From NCBI RefSeq assembly GCF_903913935.1, contig NZ_CAIWNH010000152.1, positions 1 to 32,265 of the forward strand: a DNA stretch of 32,265 nt. The letters run 5' to 3'. Numbering within the stretch: position 1 is the first letter of the stretch; every line of letters starts with the position of its first letter. Source of the stretch: an uncultured Mucilaginibacter sp. (GTDB lineage Bacteria > Bacteroidota > Bacteroidia > Sphingobacteriales > Sphingobacteriaceae). The notes under the pieces are model-generated. The model ran no database searches. It worked only from the letters and a program-made list of their open reading frames with translations, and was not told where the DNA came from. Of the stretch, positions 1-7,035 are shown one piece after another. The position numbers and the translations under genes are program-made.

Positions 1-1
1 A

Positions 2-244
2 AACCTGCTGGGGGTTGCCCATCATTGGCTCATATTGCATGGCCGCTACATTTGCCTGGCCCGCAGCCCCAAATGCGAGCAATGCCCTATCAGCTGGTTT
101 TGTAAATATTACGAACAAACCCATACCGAAACGGCGCTTAAAAAAGCAGAAGCGGTAAAAATTAAAAAGGTGAAGGAACAGAAAAAGAAGGTTGCTTTAA
201 ATAAGATCAGCAAGGAACTGGTGAAGCGGAGTGTTGAGGGTTAG
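2..244 (+). CDS. nth: Endonuclease III C-terminus (partial, 5' end outside window)
   Basis: This is the last 80 codons of a DNA glycosylase/AP lyase that removes oxidised pyrimidines in base excision repair. The frame is open from base 2 and runs into the window edge, so the gene starts upstream. The segment reads [16 protein letters not shown] and then carries four cysteines spaced C-X6-C-X2-C-X5-C, the [4Fe-4S] cluster signature of the Nth/MutY family. After the cluster is a lysine-rich tail of about 50 residues, longer than the short tail of E. coli Nth. The catalytic Lys/Asp helix-hairpin-helix lies off the window. The only in-window start is an internal TTG at 35, which is not the real start. 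recA follows on the same strand after a 175-nt gap. Confidence 0.93.
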   Translation, partial: NLLGVAHHWLILHGRYICLARSPKCEQCPISWFCKYYEQTHTETALKKAEAVKIKKVKEQKKKVALNKISKELVKRSVEG

Positions 245-249
245 TGAGT

Positions 250-329
250 GGTTGATTGAGTTGATTATGTGAATAGTTTGTTTTTGCTATTTATATTTTT
301 ACTTCCTAACTTAATCAACTTAATAAACC
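250..329. repeat. Imperfect inverted repeat built from TTGATT words, 3' of nth
   Basis: Left arm 250-271 (GGTTGATTGAGTTGATTATG) pairs with right arm 305-329, whose reverse complement begins GGTTTATTAAGTTGATTAAG. The loop is AT-rich. A further partial right-arm copy (cacttaataaacc) follows at about 333-346. It sits just after the nth stop and could end nth transcription, but it lacks a clean GC stem plus T-run. It resembles in style the other short-word repeats in this window. Confidence 0.6.
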
Positions 330-367
330 CTTCACTTAATAAACCAACAAATAATTTACTAAAAAAA

Positions 368-399
368 TTAGCAATTATCAAAAATACTTTTTACATTTG
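368..399 (+). promoter_or_regulatory. Bacteroidota-type promoter of recA
   Basis: TACATTTG at 392-399 matches the Bacteroidota -7 consensus TAnnTTTG exactly. TTAG at 368-371, 20 nt upstream, is a 3/4 match to the -33 TTTG. The expected start of transcription near 405 leaves a leader of about 15 nt before the recA ATG. No LexA-type SOS palindrome is evident upstream. Confidence 0.6.
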
Positions 400-419
400 T
401 TTTCACAATTTTTATAAAG

Positions 420-1427
420 ATGAGCAGCGCAGATAAATTAAAAGCATTACAGCTAACCCTTGATAAGCTGGAAAAATCATACGGAAAAGGTACCATCATG
501 AAACTGGGTGATACCGCGATCGAAGCGACGGAAGTTATATCAACCGGTTCTATCGGGCTGGATATTGCTTTAGGCGTTGGCGGTTTGCCAAAAGGCCGGG
601 TAATTGAGATTTACGGCCCTGAATCATCCGGTAAAACCACCTTAGCGATCCACGCCATTGCCGAATCGCAAAAAAAGGGTGGCATTGCCGCCTTTATTGA
701 TGCGGAGCATGCATTCGACCGGTTTTATGCAAAAAAATTAGGGGTTGATGTAGAAAACCTGCTGATCTCACAACCGGATAACGGCGAGCAGGCCCTTGAA
801 ATTGCCGATAACCTGATCCGCTCAGGCGCTATTGACATCCTGGTGATCGACTCTGTTGCCGCCCTGGTACCCAAGGCCGAAATTGAAGGCGAAATGGGTG
901 ATTCCAAAATGGGTTTGCAGGCACGCTTAATGTCGCAGGCATTGCGTAAGCTTACCGGTACCATCAGCAAAACGGGTTGCTGCTGTATATTTATCAACCA
1001 GCTGCGCGAGAAGATCGGCGTAATGTTTGGTAACCCTGAAACAACCACCGGCGGTAACGCTTTGAAGTTTTATGCTTCGGTACGTTTGGATGTGCGCCGG
1101 ATCTCGCAGATCAAGGATACCGACGAAGTATCAGGTAACCGGGTGAAAGTAAAAATTGTGAAGAATAAAGTTGCGCCTCCTTTCCGCATCGCAGAATTTG
1201 ACATCATGTTTGGCGAGGGCATTTCCAAAGCCGGCGAGATCATCGATTTGGGTGTGGAACATAATATAATCAAAAAAGCAGGCTCATGGTTCAGCTATGG
1301 CGAAACCCGTTTGGGCCAGGGCCGCGATGCCGTTAAACAACTGATCCAGGATAATCCTGAACTGATGGAAGAACTGGAAGCTAAAATAAAGCAAACCGTT
1401 ACCGGGGATCATCTGGCGGAAGTTTAG
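420..1427 (+). CDS. recA: Recombinase RecA
   Basis: RecA forms ATP-dependent filaments on single-stranded DNA, catalyses strand exchange and stimulates LexA-type self-cleavage. The 335-aa protein is full length for the family. It shows the N-terminal polymerisation helix, Walker A GPESSGKT at residues 66-73, Walker B LVIDSV at 141-146, and the L2/DNA-binding stretch [20 protein letters not shown]. The C-terminal tail is short and moderately acidic. The ATG at 420 is 21 nt past an exact TAnnTTTG element. A tandem repeat and then a hairpin terminator follow, so recA is probably transcribed alone. ORFs antisense to it are shadows. Confidence 0.99.
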   Translation: MSSADKLKALQLTLDKLEKSYGKGTIMKLGDTAIEATEVISTGSIGLDIALGVGGLPKGRVIEIYGPESSGKTTLAIHAIAESQKKGGIAAFIDAEHAFDRFYAKKLGVDVENLLISQPDNGEQALEIADNLIRSGAIDILVIDSVAALVPKAEIEGEMGDSKMGLQARLMSQALRKLTGTISKTGCCCIFINQLREKIGVMFGNPETTTGGNALKFYASVRLDVRRISQIKDTDEVSGNRVKVKIVKNKVAPPFRIAEFDIMFGEGISKAGEIIDLGVEHNIIKKAGSWFSYGETRLGQGRDAVKQLIQDNPELMEELEAKIKQTVTGDHLAEV

Positions 1428-1432
1428 TTTTT

Positions 1433-1513
1433 GATTTCACCGATTAATTTTTGATTACCCCGATTTTATTTGGGGGGATTTCACCGATTAATTTTTGATT
1501 ACCCCGATTTTAT
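1433..1513 (+). repeat. Tandem 37-bp direct repeat after recA
   Basis: Two identical 37-bp copies, 1433-1469 and 1477-1513, are separated by 7 nt (TTGGGGG), a period of 44. Each copy contains GATT-CACCGATT and GATTACCCCGATT, so the unit is itself built from related GATT words. It starts 6 nt after the recA stop and lies upstream of the terminator, so it should be part of the recA 3' untranslated region. Function unknown. Confidence 0.85.
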
Positions 1514-1535
1514 GTAATTAGACAAATAGTTTTAG

Positions 1536-1559
1536 AGCCTTCCGTTTGGAGGGCTTTTT
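1536..1559 (+). terminator. Rho-independent terminator of recA
   Basis: The stem AGCCTTCC (1536-1543) pairs with GGAGGGCT (1548-1555), one G-U pair, around a GTTT loop, and is followed by TTTTTC. It lies about 110 nt past the recA stop, beyond the tandem repeat. Any longer frame for the next gene that begins inside this hairpin is therefore unlikely to be real. Confidence 0.8.
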
Positions 1560-1617
1560 CTTTGTTAATAAGTTCTATATTTATATTGCAGATTTTATAG
1601 AGCAAGGCTACCTTCTC

Positions 1618-2181
1618 ATGGCAAATGAAGATATTATTTCAATAGTTGACTATCACCTTCAAAAATGGATGGGGGCGGAAGGGAACAAATTACCGACAGA
1701 AATTGATTCATTAATGGCTGACCCCGATCAAAACCCTAAGGAAGAATGGAGAACCTGGTTCCCAATCAATAGCAGAGTTACAGATTCGGAAATTTCAGAA
1801 TTTGAGGACAGAATAGGGCATGTACTACCTGCGGATTATATAACATTTCTTAAGCATAAACATTTCTATGAGCTGAATATCTCAGAGGCATCGTTTTGTG
1901 AACATCCTGTATTTACCTGGAGGAAATCACTATCAGAAATGATTTTCGATGGTTATCCAAAAGAGTTTTTGATAGAAAGAGGCCTTATTCCCTTTGCTAA
2001 CTGGAGCGACTGGGGGCATTTATGTTTTGATACAAGCGGAAAAAATTCAGATCACAACTATCGAATAGTCATCTGGGATCATGAAATCCCCTACGACAAT
2101 CAATTTTTTGCCAGCGATTTTAAAACCTCGATGATAAAGCTTGACAAACAAGATAGAGAAAGCTGCGGGGATAAAGAGTAA
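1618..2181 (+). CDS. SMI1/KNR4 (SUKH) family protein
   Basis: This is a 187-aa protein of the SUKH superfamily. The recognisable core is an acidic helix followed by an IGHVLPADYITFLKHKH-type motif (a 'lPaDY..FL' pattern), then strands rich in W, F and Y with a P-F-A-x-W-x-D-W-G segment and a late G-x-N-x-D. SUKH proteins serve as immunity proteins in polymorphic toxin systems and as general binding domains. No toxin gene, Rhs/VgrG or secretion gene lies nearby, so it is an orphan here. ATG 1618 was chosen because the longer frame starting at 1546 begins inside the recA terminator. A loose -7 match, TATATTTA at 1576-1583, precedes it. No terminator is obvious after the gene. Confidence 0.75.
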   Translation: MANEDIISIVDYHLQKWMGAEGNKLPTEIDSLMADPDQNPKEEWRTWFPINSRVTDSEISEFEDRIGHVLPADYITFLKHKHFYELNISEASFCEHPVFTWRKSLSEMIFDGYPKEFLIERGLIPFANWSDWGHLCFDTSGKNSDHNYRIVIWDHEIPYDNQFFASDFKTSMIKLDKQDRESCGDKE

Positions 2182-2264
2182 TTCCTTTCAAGTCATTATT
2201 ATCTCATATTAACCAAATATTCCAATAAGGAATTCCATTCTTACTCTATTTGACACCAATATTT

Positions 2265-2272
2265 TACCTTTG
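2265..2272 (+). promoter_or_regulatory. -7 promoter element of the DUF3050 gene
   Basis: TACCTTTG matches TAnnTTTG exactly, 24 nt before the ATG at 2297. No good -33 TTTG is seen at 19-21 nt upstream; a TTTG at 2249-2252 is too close (12 nt). Confidence 0.5.
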
Positions 2273-2296
2273 CCGCCTTTAAAAGCAGCGGAATAG

Positions 2297-3088
2297 ATGA
2301 ACCCCCATATCAAAAAAATACAGGAAACAATTGAACCTTTAAGGCAGCAGATCATTAACCACCCGGTATACAGTTTAATTGAAAACATTGATGATTTGGG
2401 CGTTTTTATGAATTCCCATATTTATGCCGTTTGGGATTTTATGTCGCTGCTAAAAGCGCTTCAAAATAATTTAACCTGTACACAGGTGCCCTGGTTCCCG
2501 GTGGGTTCGGCCAATACGCGCTACCTGATCAATGAAATTGTATGCGGCGAAGAATCTGATGTGGATGCCACTGGTGTCCGCAAAAGCCATTATGAGCTTT
2601 ATTTGGATGCAATGAAGCAATGCGGGTACGAGCCGCAGAGGTTTCTAAACTTTATTTATGCCTTAAAAAATACAGGGAACATTCAGCAGTCATTTGATGA
2701 AGCTGAAGTGCCGGATGCAGCCAAAGAGTTTGTAAATTATACCTTTGATATCATCAACAGCGGCAAAGCACACCTGCAGGCTGCCGTGTTCACCTTTGGC
2801 CGGGAAGACCTGATCCCTAATATGTTTTTGTCGGTCGTAAATGACCTTAACCAAAAATTCCCGGGCCAGGTATCTGAATTTAAATACTACCTCGACCGCC
2901 ATATTGAAGTTGACGGCGATCATCACAGCCACCTGGCTTTAGAAATGACTGCCGGACTTTGTAGGAATGACGCAGAGAAATGGGATGAGGTTGAAAAGGC
3001 GTCCATCATAGCGCTAAAAAAACGGATCGGTTTGTGGGGTGGAATTTACAACGAAATCATTAGGTCCCGAGTTTTAACGGATAATTAA
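2297..3088 (+). CDS. DUF3050 protein (heme-oxygenase-like fold)
   Basis: The 263-aa cytosolic protein matches the DUF3050 family by its opening HPVYSLIENIDDLGVFMNSH, the following AVWDFMSLLKALQ, and the VPWFPVGSANTR segment. The family belongs to the heme-oxygenase/TenA-like all-helical fold, which also holds diiron oxidases. Acidic and histidine clusters that could bind metal are visible: GEESDVDATGVRKSHYELY around residues 93-111, and HIEVDGDHHSHLALEM near residue 205. Whether it binds iron, and its substrate, is unknown. It has its own -7 element and converges with the next gene, only 26 nt apart, without a visible terminator between them. Confidence 0.8.
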   Translation: MNPHIKKIQETIEPLRQQIINHPVYSLIENIDDLGVFMNSHIYAVWDFMSLLKALQNNLTCTQVPWFPVGSANTRYLINEIVCGEESDVDATGVRKSHYELYLDAMKQCGYEPQRFLNFIYALKNTGNIQQSFDEAEVPDAAKEFVNYTFDIINSGKAHLQAAVFTFGREDLIPNMFLSVVNDLNQKFPGQVSEFKYYLDRHIEVDGDHHSHLALEMTAGLCRNDAEKWDEVEKASIIALKKRIGLWGGIYNEIIRSRVLTDN

Positions 3089-3114
3089 GCAAAAATATTG
3101 GCCGGGAGCAGTTT

Positions 3115-4287
3115 TTACGAACTCCGCATCTCCTCAAAAAAAGGTGTTTTTCTTAGTTCCACACATTTTGCCGCATACAGGTACATCGCCGCGCTCCAGG
3201 TTTGCCAGTCTACACCCATAATAACGCCGGTTTGGGCTTTTATCCATTCGTTAAAGCCAAACTCCAGTTCGGGATCTTTTGATAACTTGTTTAATCTGGT
3301 CAATTCAACCAGTTTTTGTTCAGCGAGTTCATATCTCTTTGCGGCGACCAGCGCGGCCACATACAAGCCGCAAATAAAAGGCCACACGCCTCCATTGTGA
3401 TAATTACCGGGCAGGTTAAATTGCGCATACCGCGGATGCCAGTCGAGGTCGCCGGGTAAAACGTAGGGGAAAAAATTAGGCGGCAGTCCAACAGCCAGAT
3501 CGCCGTTTTTTTTCATTGCATTACAATTATTTTCAATCCAATCCACTATTTCCTCCGCCCGGCTGAGGGATGCCAGGCCAGATAATATGGCCAGGCTGTT
3601 TCCTAAAAGATCGAACCTGTCAGAGCAAAATACTTTGTACGACCAAAATGCGAAATACGGCTTACTTCTAACCATCAGCCCTTCATGGATATGATGCGGC
3701 ATATAGCCGTCGTCGATGGTGAATTGTTTCATCTCGTGACTAATATCTTCGGCACGTTCATCATCGCCCAGCATCTTCAGGTAACTGTATACTACCGTAT
3801 TTACAAACAGGCCATAACCTATAACCCATTGTTCGTCGCGCCAGTCGCTGGTAGGCTGCTGGGCAACCATATATTTGTCGGCCGGGCTTTGGTATTCCAT
3901 CCAAACCAGGGCCTTATTAACAGCAATTTCCAGGAAATCGGGCTGATGGGTCAGCTTCCGGTAAATCGCGGCACCCAAGATAAACAGCGGCGTGGTATCA
4001 CTGGCGCCGCGGTCGTCGTTATCATGCACCAATGAAGGAATATGGCCATGCTCCGTTTGGTTTTCAGCCAGTGTTTCCAAAACGATGCGGATACTTTCAA
4101 TCAATTCGGCATTTCCGCTAACCGCGATACCAAATATCGAAAACATCAGATCTCGGGTATAGGGTTCAGGATATCCCCAACCCGCGGTACGCGGCAGTCC
4201 GTTAAACGGTCCGTGTGCATTATGCAGTAATACTTCAATAGCAACTTTTGTTGCTTTTTCAATTTCATCCCTCTCTGTTTTTTGCAT
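3115..4287 (-). CDS. Six-hairpin glycosidase, GH100/neutral invertase-like
   Basis: This 390-aa protein has the (alpha/alpha)6-toroid character of GH100 alkaline/neutral invertases and related glucosidases. Seen motifs are YPEPYTRDLMFS (40-50), ASDTTPLF (95-102), DWRDEQWVIGYG (148-159), YHNGGVWPF (296-304) and WQTWSAAMYLYAA (361-373). The last two are typical of the invertase family. No signal peptide is present, so it should be cytosolic. It is the last gene of an operon with a GT4 glycosyltransferase (46-nt gap) and a PIG-L deacetylase. The partners suggest that it acts on, or recycles, a small glycoside made by the other two rather than on dietary sucrose. Substrate and true GH family are uncertain. 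Confidence 0.65.
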   Translation of the reverse strand: MQKTERDEIEKATKVAIEVLLHNAHGPFNGLPRTAGWGYPEPYTRDLMFSIFGIAVSGNAELIESIRIVLETLAENQTEHGHIPSLVHDNDDRGASDTTPLFILGAAIYRKLTHQPDFLEIAVNKALVWMEYQSPADKYMVAQQPTSDWRDEQWVIGYGLFVNTVVYSYLKMLGDDERAEDISHEMKQFTIDDGYMPHHIHEGLMVRSKPYFAFWSYKVFCSDRFDLLGNSLAILSGLASLSRAEEIVDWIENNCNAMKKNGDLAVGLPPNFFPYVLPGDLDWHPRYAQFNLPGNYHNGGVWPFICGLYVAALVAAKRYELAEQKLVELTRLNKLSKDPELEFGFNEWIKAQTGVIMGVDWQTWSAAMYLYAAKCVELRKTPFFEEMRSS

Positions 4288-4333
4288 GGTATAATTACCT
4301 TTACTAATATAATCCCGGGTCCTTTCTTTCGCC

Positions 4334-5476
4334 CTATTTTATCCCCAATTTCCGGTTGATGATACTTACAAATTGCCTTGCCACCGGCCTGTAATCAAAA
4401 TGTTCCAATACCCGTTTCCGTCCGGCTTTACCCATTTGTATCCTTAATAACGGATGGTTCATTAAATCGAGCAAATACGTTGCAATATCTTCGGAACTGG
4501 CCCTGTAATCAACAGTACGCGGGATATCAAAATCTACGCGGTGATGATTCTCATAGCCTGCCTCAGTACCAATAAACACATGGTCAACCACTATTTTTTG
4601 GGCCACACCGGCCAGGTAAGCGGTTTCCCCGTCAATCATGGTATCCAACAAGGCCATTGCTTTTATGCCGATAACCGGTTTTTCGCAAGCGTTCGCTTCT
4701 ACTTGTGGCATGCCAAAACCCTCAAGACGTGACGGCGCAGCATAAATATCACAGGCACCGATAAGGTAAGGCATATAGTTCCGTGAATTAATGCCCGAAG
4801 AGAAGATGATGTTATCGGCGATCCCTAATTTCATCGCCAATTCGATATCGGTTTTGTTTTGTATTTCGGTGCGTGGCTGGGGCCATACCTTACAAACGTA
4901 TTTAAACGGGGGCACCTTATCTTTTATCATCGCCAGCGCCTGCATTACTTCTTCGGCCCCTTTTGAAGCCGCATCGCCCCCCACCGTCAGGATCATGAGT
5001 TCATCGGACGACACCCCTAATGATTCCCGAATAGCCAATACTTTAGGGTTGTCCTTGGCAAATGGGACAAACGTATCGGTGTCGCAGCCCACCGGCAGCA
5101 CTTCAATATTATCCCCGTTTATTCCATCCCTCATGTACATTTCCTTTACCCAATTGGAGGTTACCAGTATTAGCGGAAGATCATTCAGAACATCCTGGTA
5201 ATTGGCGATATAACCGTCGGCAACCAGCCAGGGAACGGGTTGCATCATGTATTTTTGCGGATGTAAAATCAAATCGGGGGTATGCCACCAATAGCCAATC
5301 CCCACTACCACATCAGGCTTGAACCATTTGTAATACCATTCTTTCTCCTGCGGCGATTCGCAGTTCACTGCATGCGCGTCTACGCCAATTTCAAGCAGTC
5401 CCCTGTATAATAAATCCCCCTGGGTCGCTAATCCGCTTGGCGAGGCAGGGTAATCATATAATAATAATACTTTCAT
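4334..5476 (-). CDS. GT4-family glycosyltransferase
   Basis: This is a 380-aa GT-B fold retaining glycosyltransferase. The C-terminal half shows a VGGDAASKG nucleotide-sugar loop (165-173) and the E-x7-E motif EGFGMPQVE (252-260) of GT4 enzymes. The N-terminal acceptor domain begins MKVLLLYDYPASPSGLATQG and lacks the GGSGVV-type start of the bacillithiol enzyme BshA. No membrane segment is seen. Its ATG overlaps the stop of the upstream PIG-L gene (ATGA, 5473-5476), so the two are translationally coupled. Donor and acceptor cannot be read from the sequence. Confidence 0.85.
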   Translation of the reverse strand: MKVLLLYDYPASPSGLATQGDLLYRGLLEIGVDAHAVNCESPQEKEWYYKWFKPDVVVGIGYWWHTPDLILHPQKYMMQPVPWLVADGYIANYQDVLNDLPLILVTSNWVKEMYMRDGINGDNIEVLPVGCDTDTFVPFAKDNPKVLAIRESLGVSSDELMILTVGGDAASKGAEEVMQALAMIKDKVPPFKYVCKVWPQPRTEIQNKTDIELAMKLGIADNIIFSSGINSRNYMPYLIGACDIYAAPSRLEGFGMPQVEANACEKPVIGIKAMALLDTMIDGETAYLAGVAQKIVVDHVFIGTEAGYENHHRVDFDIPRTVDYRASSEDIATYLLDLMNHPLLRIQMGKAGRKRVLEHFDYRPVARQFVSIINRKLGIK

Positions 5477-6114
5477 GATTTTATATTTCCGCTATCCAGC
5501 CACTCCTGCGCCTGGTTTGCATTTTTAAATTGCCAGAACGCTTCTTTTTTGGGAGTGGTTTGCGCCTCCCAGCTATCCCAGGCAAATCCGTATGTTTTGG
5601 TAATGATGTTAAATTTATTTTCCCACGCATCGTGCGTTAAAGGGTAAAATAGGGGTGCATCCTCGTTTACTACGGGCAAATAGGCTTTATGCCCGTCTTC
5701 GTAAGCAAATGCCCAAAGTTCATTTGTATTTATTTTGCCACTATGCCATAAATTAATTACAGCCCTCCCAATTTCCTCGTGCCGCCGATGCCTCGTGTAC
5801 TCCCCGTAAATACTATGCGTAATGATCAGATCGAAATGTTTGGCGGGCAACAATTGAAGGATTGCGGTTTGAACGTCGTGTTCAGGCAACTGGGCTTGGT
5901 CAGGGCCGTCATCCAGGTCGCCCATAATGCCTTCTGCACCAAGAATCCTAAGAACCTTTTCAAATTTCGGGGCACGGTCAGTGTCGTATTTTCTACACAG
6001 GCATACGATAAAATATTGCTTTCCGGGATTGCTAAGGATTGTTCCTCCCGCCCACAAAGTCTCGTCATCAGGGTGCGCTACAATAATGGCAATCGTACTG
6101 GTATTATTATCCAT
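5473..6114 (-). CDS. PIG-L family (LmbE-like) deacetylase
   Basis: This is a 213-aa zinc-dependent N-deacetylase of the LmbE/PIG-L family, which usually removes acetyl from GlcNAc-type glycosides (MshB, BshB, PIG-L). The hallmark AHPDDE motif is at residues 13-18, giving metal ligands His14 and Asp17. A later RHRRHEEIG supplies the third, histidine, ligand. It leads the operon with the GT4 and invertase-like genes. Deacetylase plus GT4 is the core of bacillithiol and mycothiol synthesis, but no cysteine ligase or thiol gene is present and the GT does not look like BshA. No exact TAnnTTTG is seen upstream in the 148-nt gap to the response regulator gene. Confidence 0.85.
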   Translation of the reverse strand: MDNNTSTIAIIVAHPDDETLWAGGTILSNPGKQYFIVCLCRKYDTDRAPKFEKVLRILGAEGIMGDLDDGPDQAQLPEHDVQTAILQLLPAKHFDLIITHSIYGEYTRHRRHEEIGRAVINLWHSGKINTNELWAFAYEDGHKAYLPVVNEDAPLFYPLTHDAWENKFNIITKTYGFAWDSWEAQTTPKKEAFWQFKNANQAQEWLDSGNIKS

Positions 6115-6262
6115 CGGTTAAAAAACAAACATTCATAATTACAAATGGTTTTTATCCGCACGGTTATTTCTGTGTAATTAATTTTCACATCTATCGACCA
6201 GTTAATTGAAATATTCGGCGAGATGGAAAATTTAAGCCCAATGCAGGGGATGTGACCGGCGA

Positions 6263-6895
6263 CTACCTTAACCCGGTTTTGCGCAAGGCCTCCTTTTTGT
6301 TGCGCACGTGCAATTTTTCGTACAGGTTTCTGATATGGGTACGCACCGTATCAATCGCAATAAACAGGTGATCGGCTATTTCCTGGTAGCTATAGCCTTT
6401 ACTCAGCCATGCCAGTACCTCATTTTCGCGATCGCTTAAACTATCTTTGGCATCAACATAAGGCATTTCCTGTTGAAAAGCCATCACTACTTTGCGGGCG
6501 ATCTGGCTGCTCATGGGGCTGCCGCCCCGCTGCAGGTCTATCAATGATTCGATGAGCTTATTTGATGAAGTATTTTTTAAAACATAGCCAGAGGCACCGG
6601 CCTGCAGGGCCTTAAATACCTTATCGGCATCATCGTATACACTCAGCACCATAAACTGTATGTCAGGCCGGCGCGGCTTTAGCCAGGCGATCAACTCAAT
6701 CCCCGATTTTCCCGGCAGTTGAATATCTGTTAATACCAGTTCAATGTCATCACCAAGTCCTGCTTCAAAATACTCCATTGCTTCTTCAGTACTAATGAAA
6801 GAGGCCTTTAGGTTAAACTCACCTGAACCGGCCAGCAACGCACCCAAATAGTTGCGTATCTTCTCGTCATCCTCTATGATTACTATCGGTGTCAT
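6263..6895 (-). CDS. NarL/FixJ (LuxR-type) response regulator
   Basis: This is a 210-aa two-component DNA-binding regulator. The receiver domain (1-120) has the acidic pocket E8-D9-D10, phospho-acceptor Asp57 in LVLTDIQLPG, Ser85, and Lys107 in GYVLKNTS. The LuxR/NarL helix-turn-helix occupies about 149-205, with LSDRENEVLAWLSKGYSYQE and then IADHLFIAIDTVRTHIRNLYEKL. It follows the sensor kinase gene on the same strand after 140 nt and is surely its partner. It has its own promoter: the shared 22-bp box at 6931-6952 and a -7 element TAAATTTA at 6903-6910, giving an almost leaderless mRNA. That suggests expression independent of the kinase and possible autoregulation. Confidence 0.95.
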   Translation of the reverse strand: MTPIVIIEDDEKIRNYLGALLAGSGEFNLKASFISTEEAMEYFEAGLGDDIELVLTDIQLPGKSGIELIAWLKPRRPDIQFMVLSVYDDADKVFKALQAGASGYVLKNTSSNKLIESLIDLQRGGSPMSSQIARKVVMAFQQEMPYVDAKDSLSDRENEVLAWLSKGYSYQEIADHLFIAIDTVRTHIRNLYEKLHVRNKKEALRKTGLR

Positions 6896-6902
6896 TTGCT
6901 TA

Positions 6903-6952
6903 TAAATTTAATATTTCACTACCTGTTTCCAAATGTTAAAAAAGTAGTAATT
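6903..6952 (-). promoter_or_regulatory. Shared 22-bp box plus -7 element, response regulator promoter (site A)
   Basis: Read on the minus strand, the 22-bp box (6952 down to 6931) has the core TACTACTTTTTTAACATTT. Exactly 20 nt later comes TAAATTTA (6910-6903), a 7/8 match to TAnnTTTG. The box is identical over 22/22 positions to the one at 13009-13030 and 21/22 to that at 12005-12026, and the 20-nt spacing to the -7 element is kept in all three. The ATTT end of the box sits where the -33 element should be. Confidence 0.75.
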
Positions 6953-7035
6953 ATGAAGAAAGAGCCGAGAGTAAAGAACCAGGATTCAAGATAGAAACAA
7001 AGTCGAAATAAGCATAGCCCATCGTTATTACAGCA

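Noticed and set aside
340-419. LexA/SOS box upstream of recA
   Set aside because: No CTG-N10-CAG or GAAC-N4-GTTC-type palindrome is present; only a Bacteroidota-type promoter is seen.
725-1048. Minus-strand frame inside recA
   Set aside because: It is the complement of a highly conserved coding sequence, with no family signature. Similar long antisense frames across the window (for example 15731-16033 on the minus strand, which shares a strand but not a frame with the OmpA-like gene) are also shadows.
1546-1617. Longer N-terminus for the SUKH protein
   Set aside because: It would start inside the recA terminator hairpin and adds a hydrophobic stretch not expected in SUKH proteins.
4334-6114. 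Bacillithiol genes bshA/bshB
   Set aside because: The deacetylase and GT4 order fits, but the GT lacks the BshA N-terminal GGSG-type start, and the third gene (GH100-like) is not part of that pathway. Named only by family.
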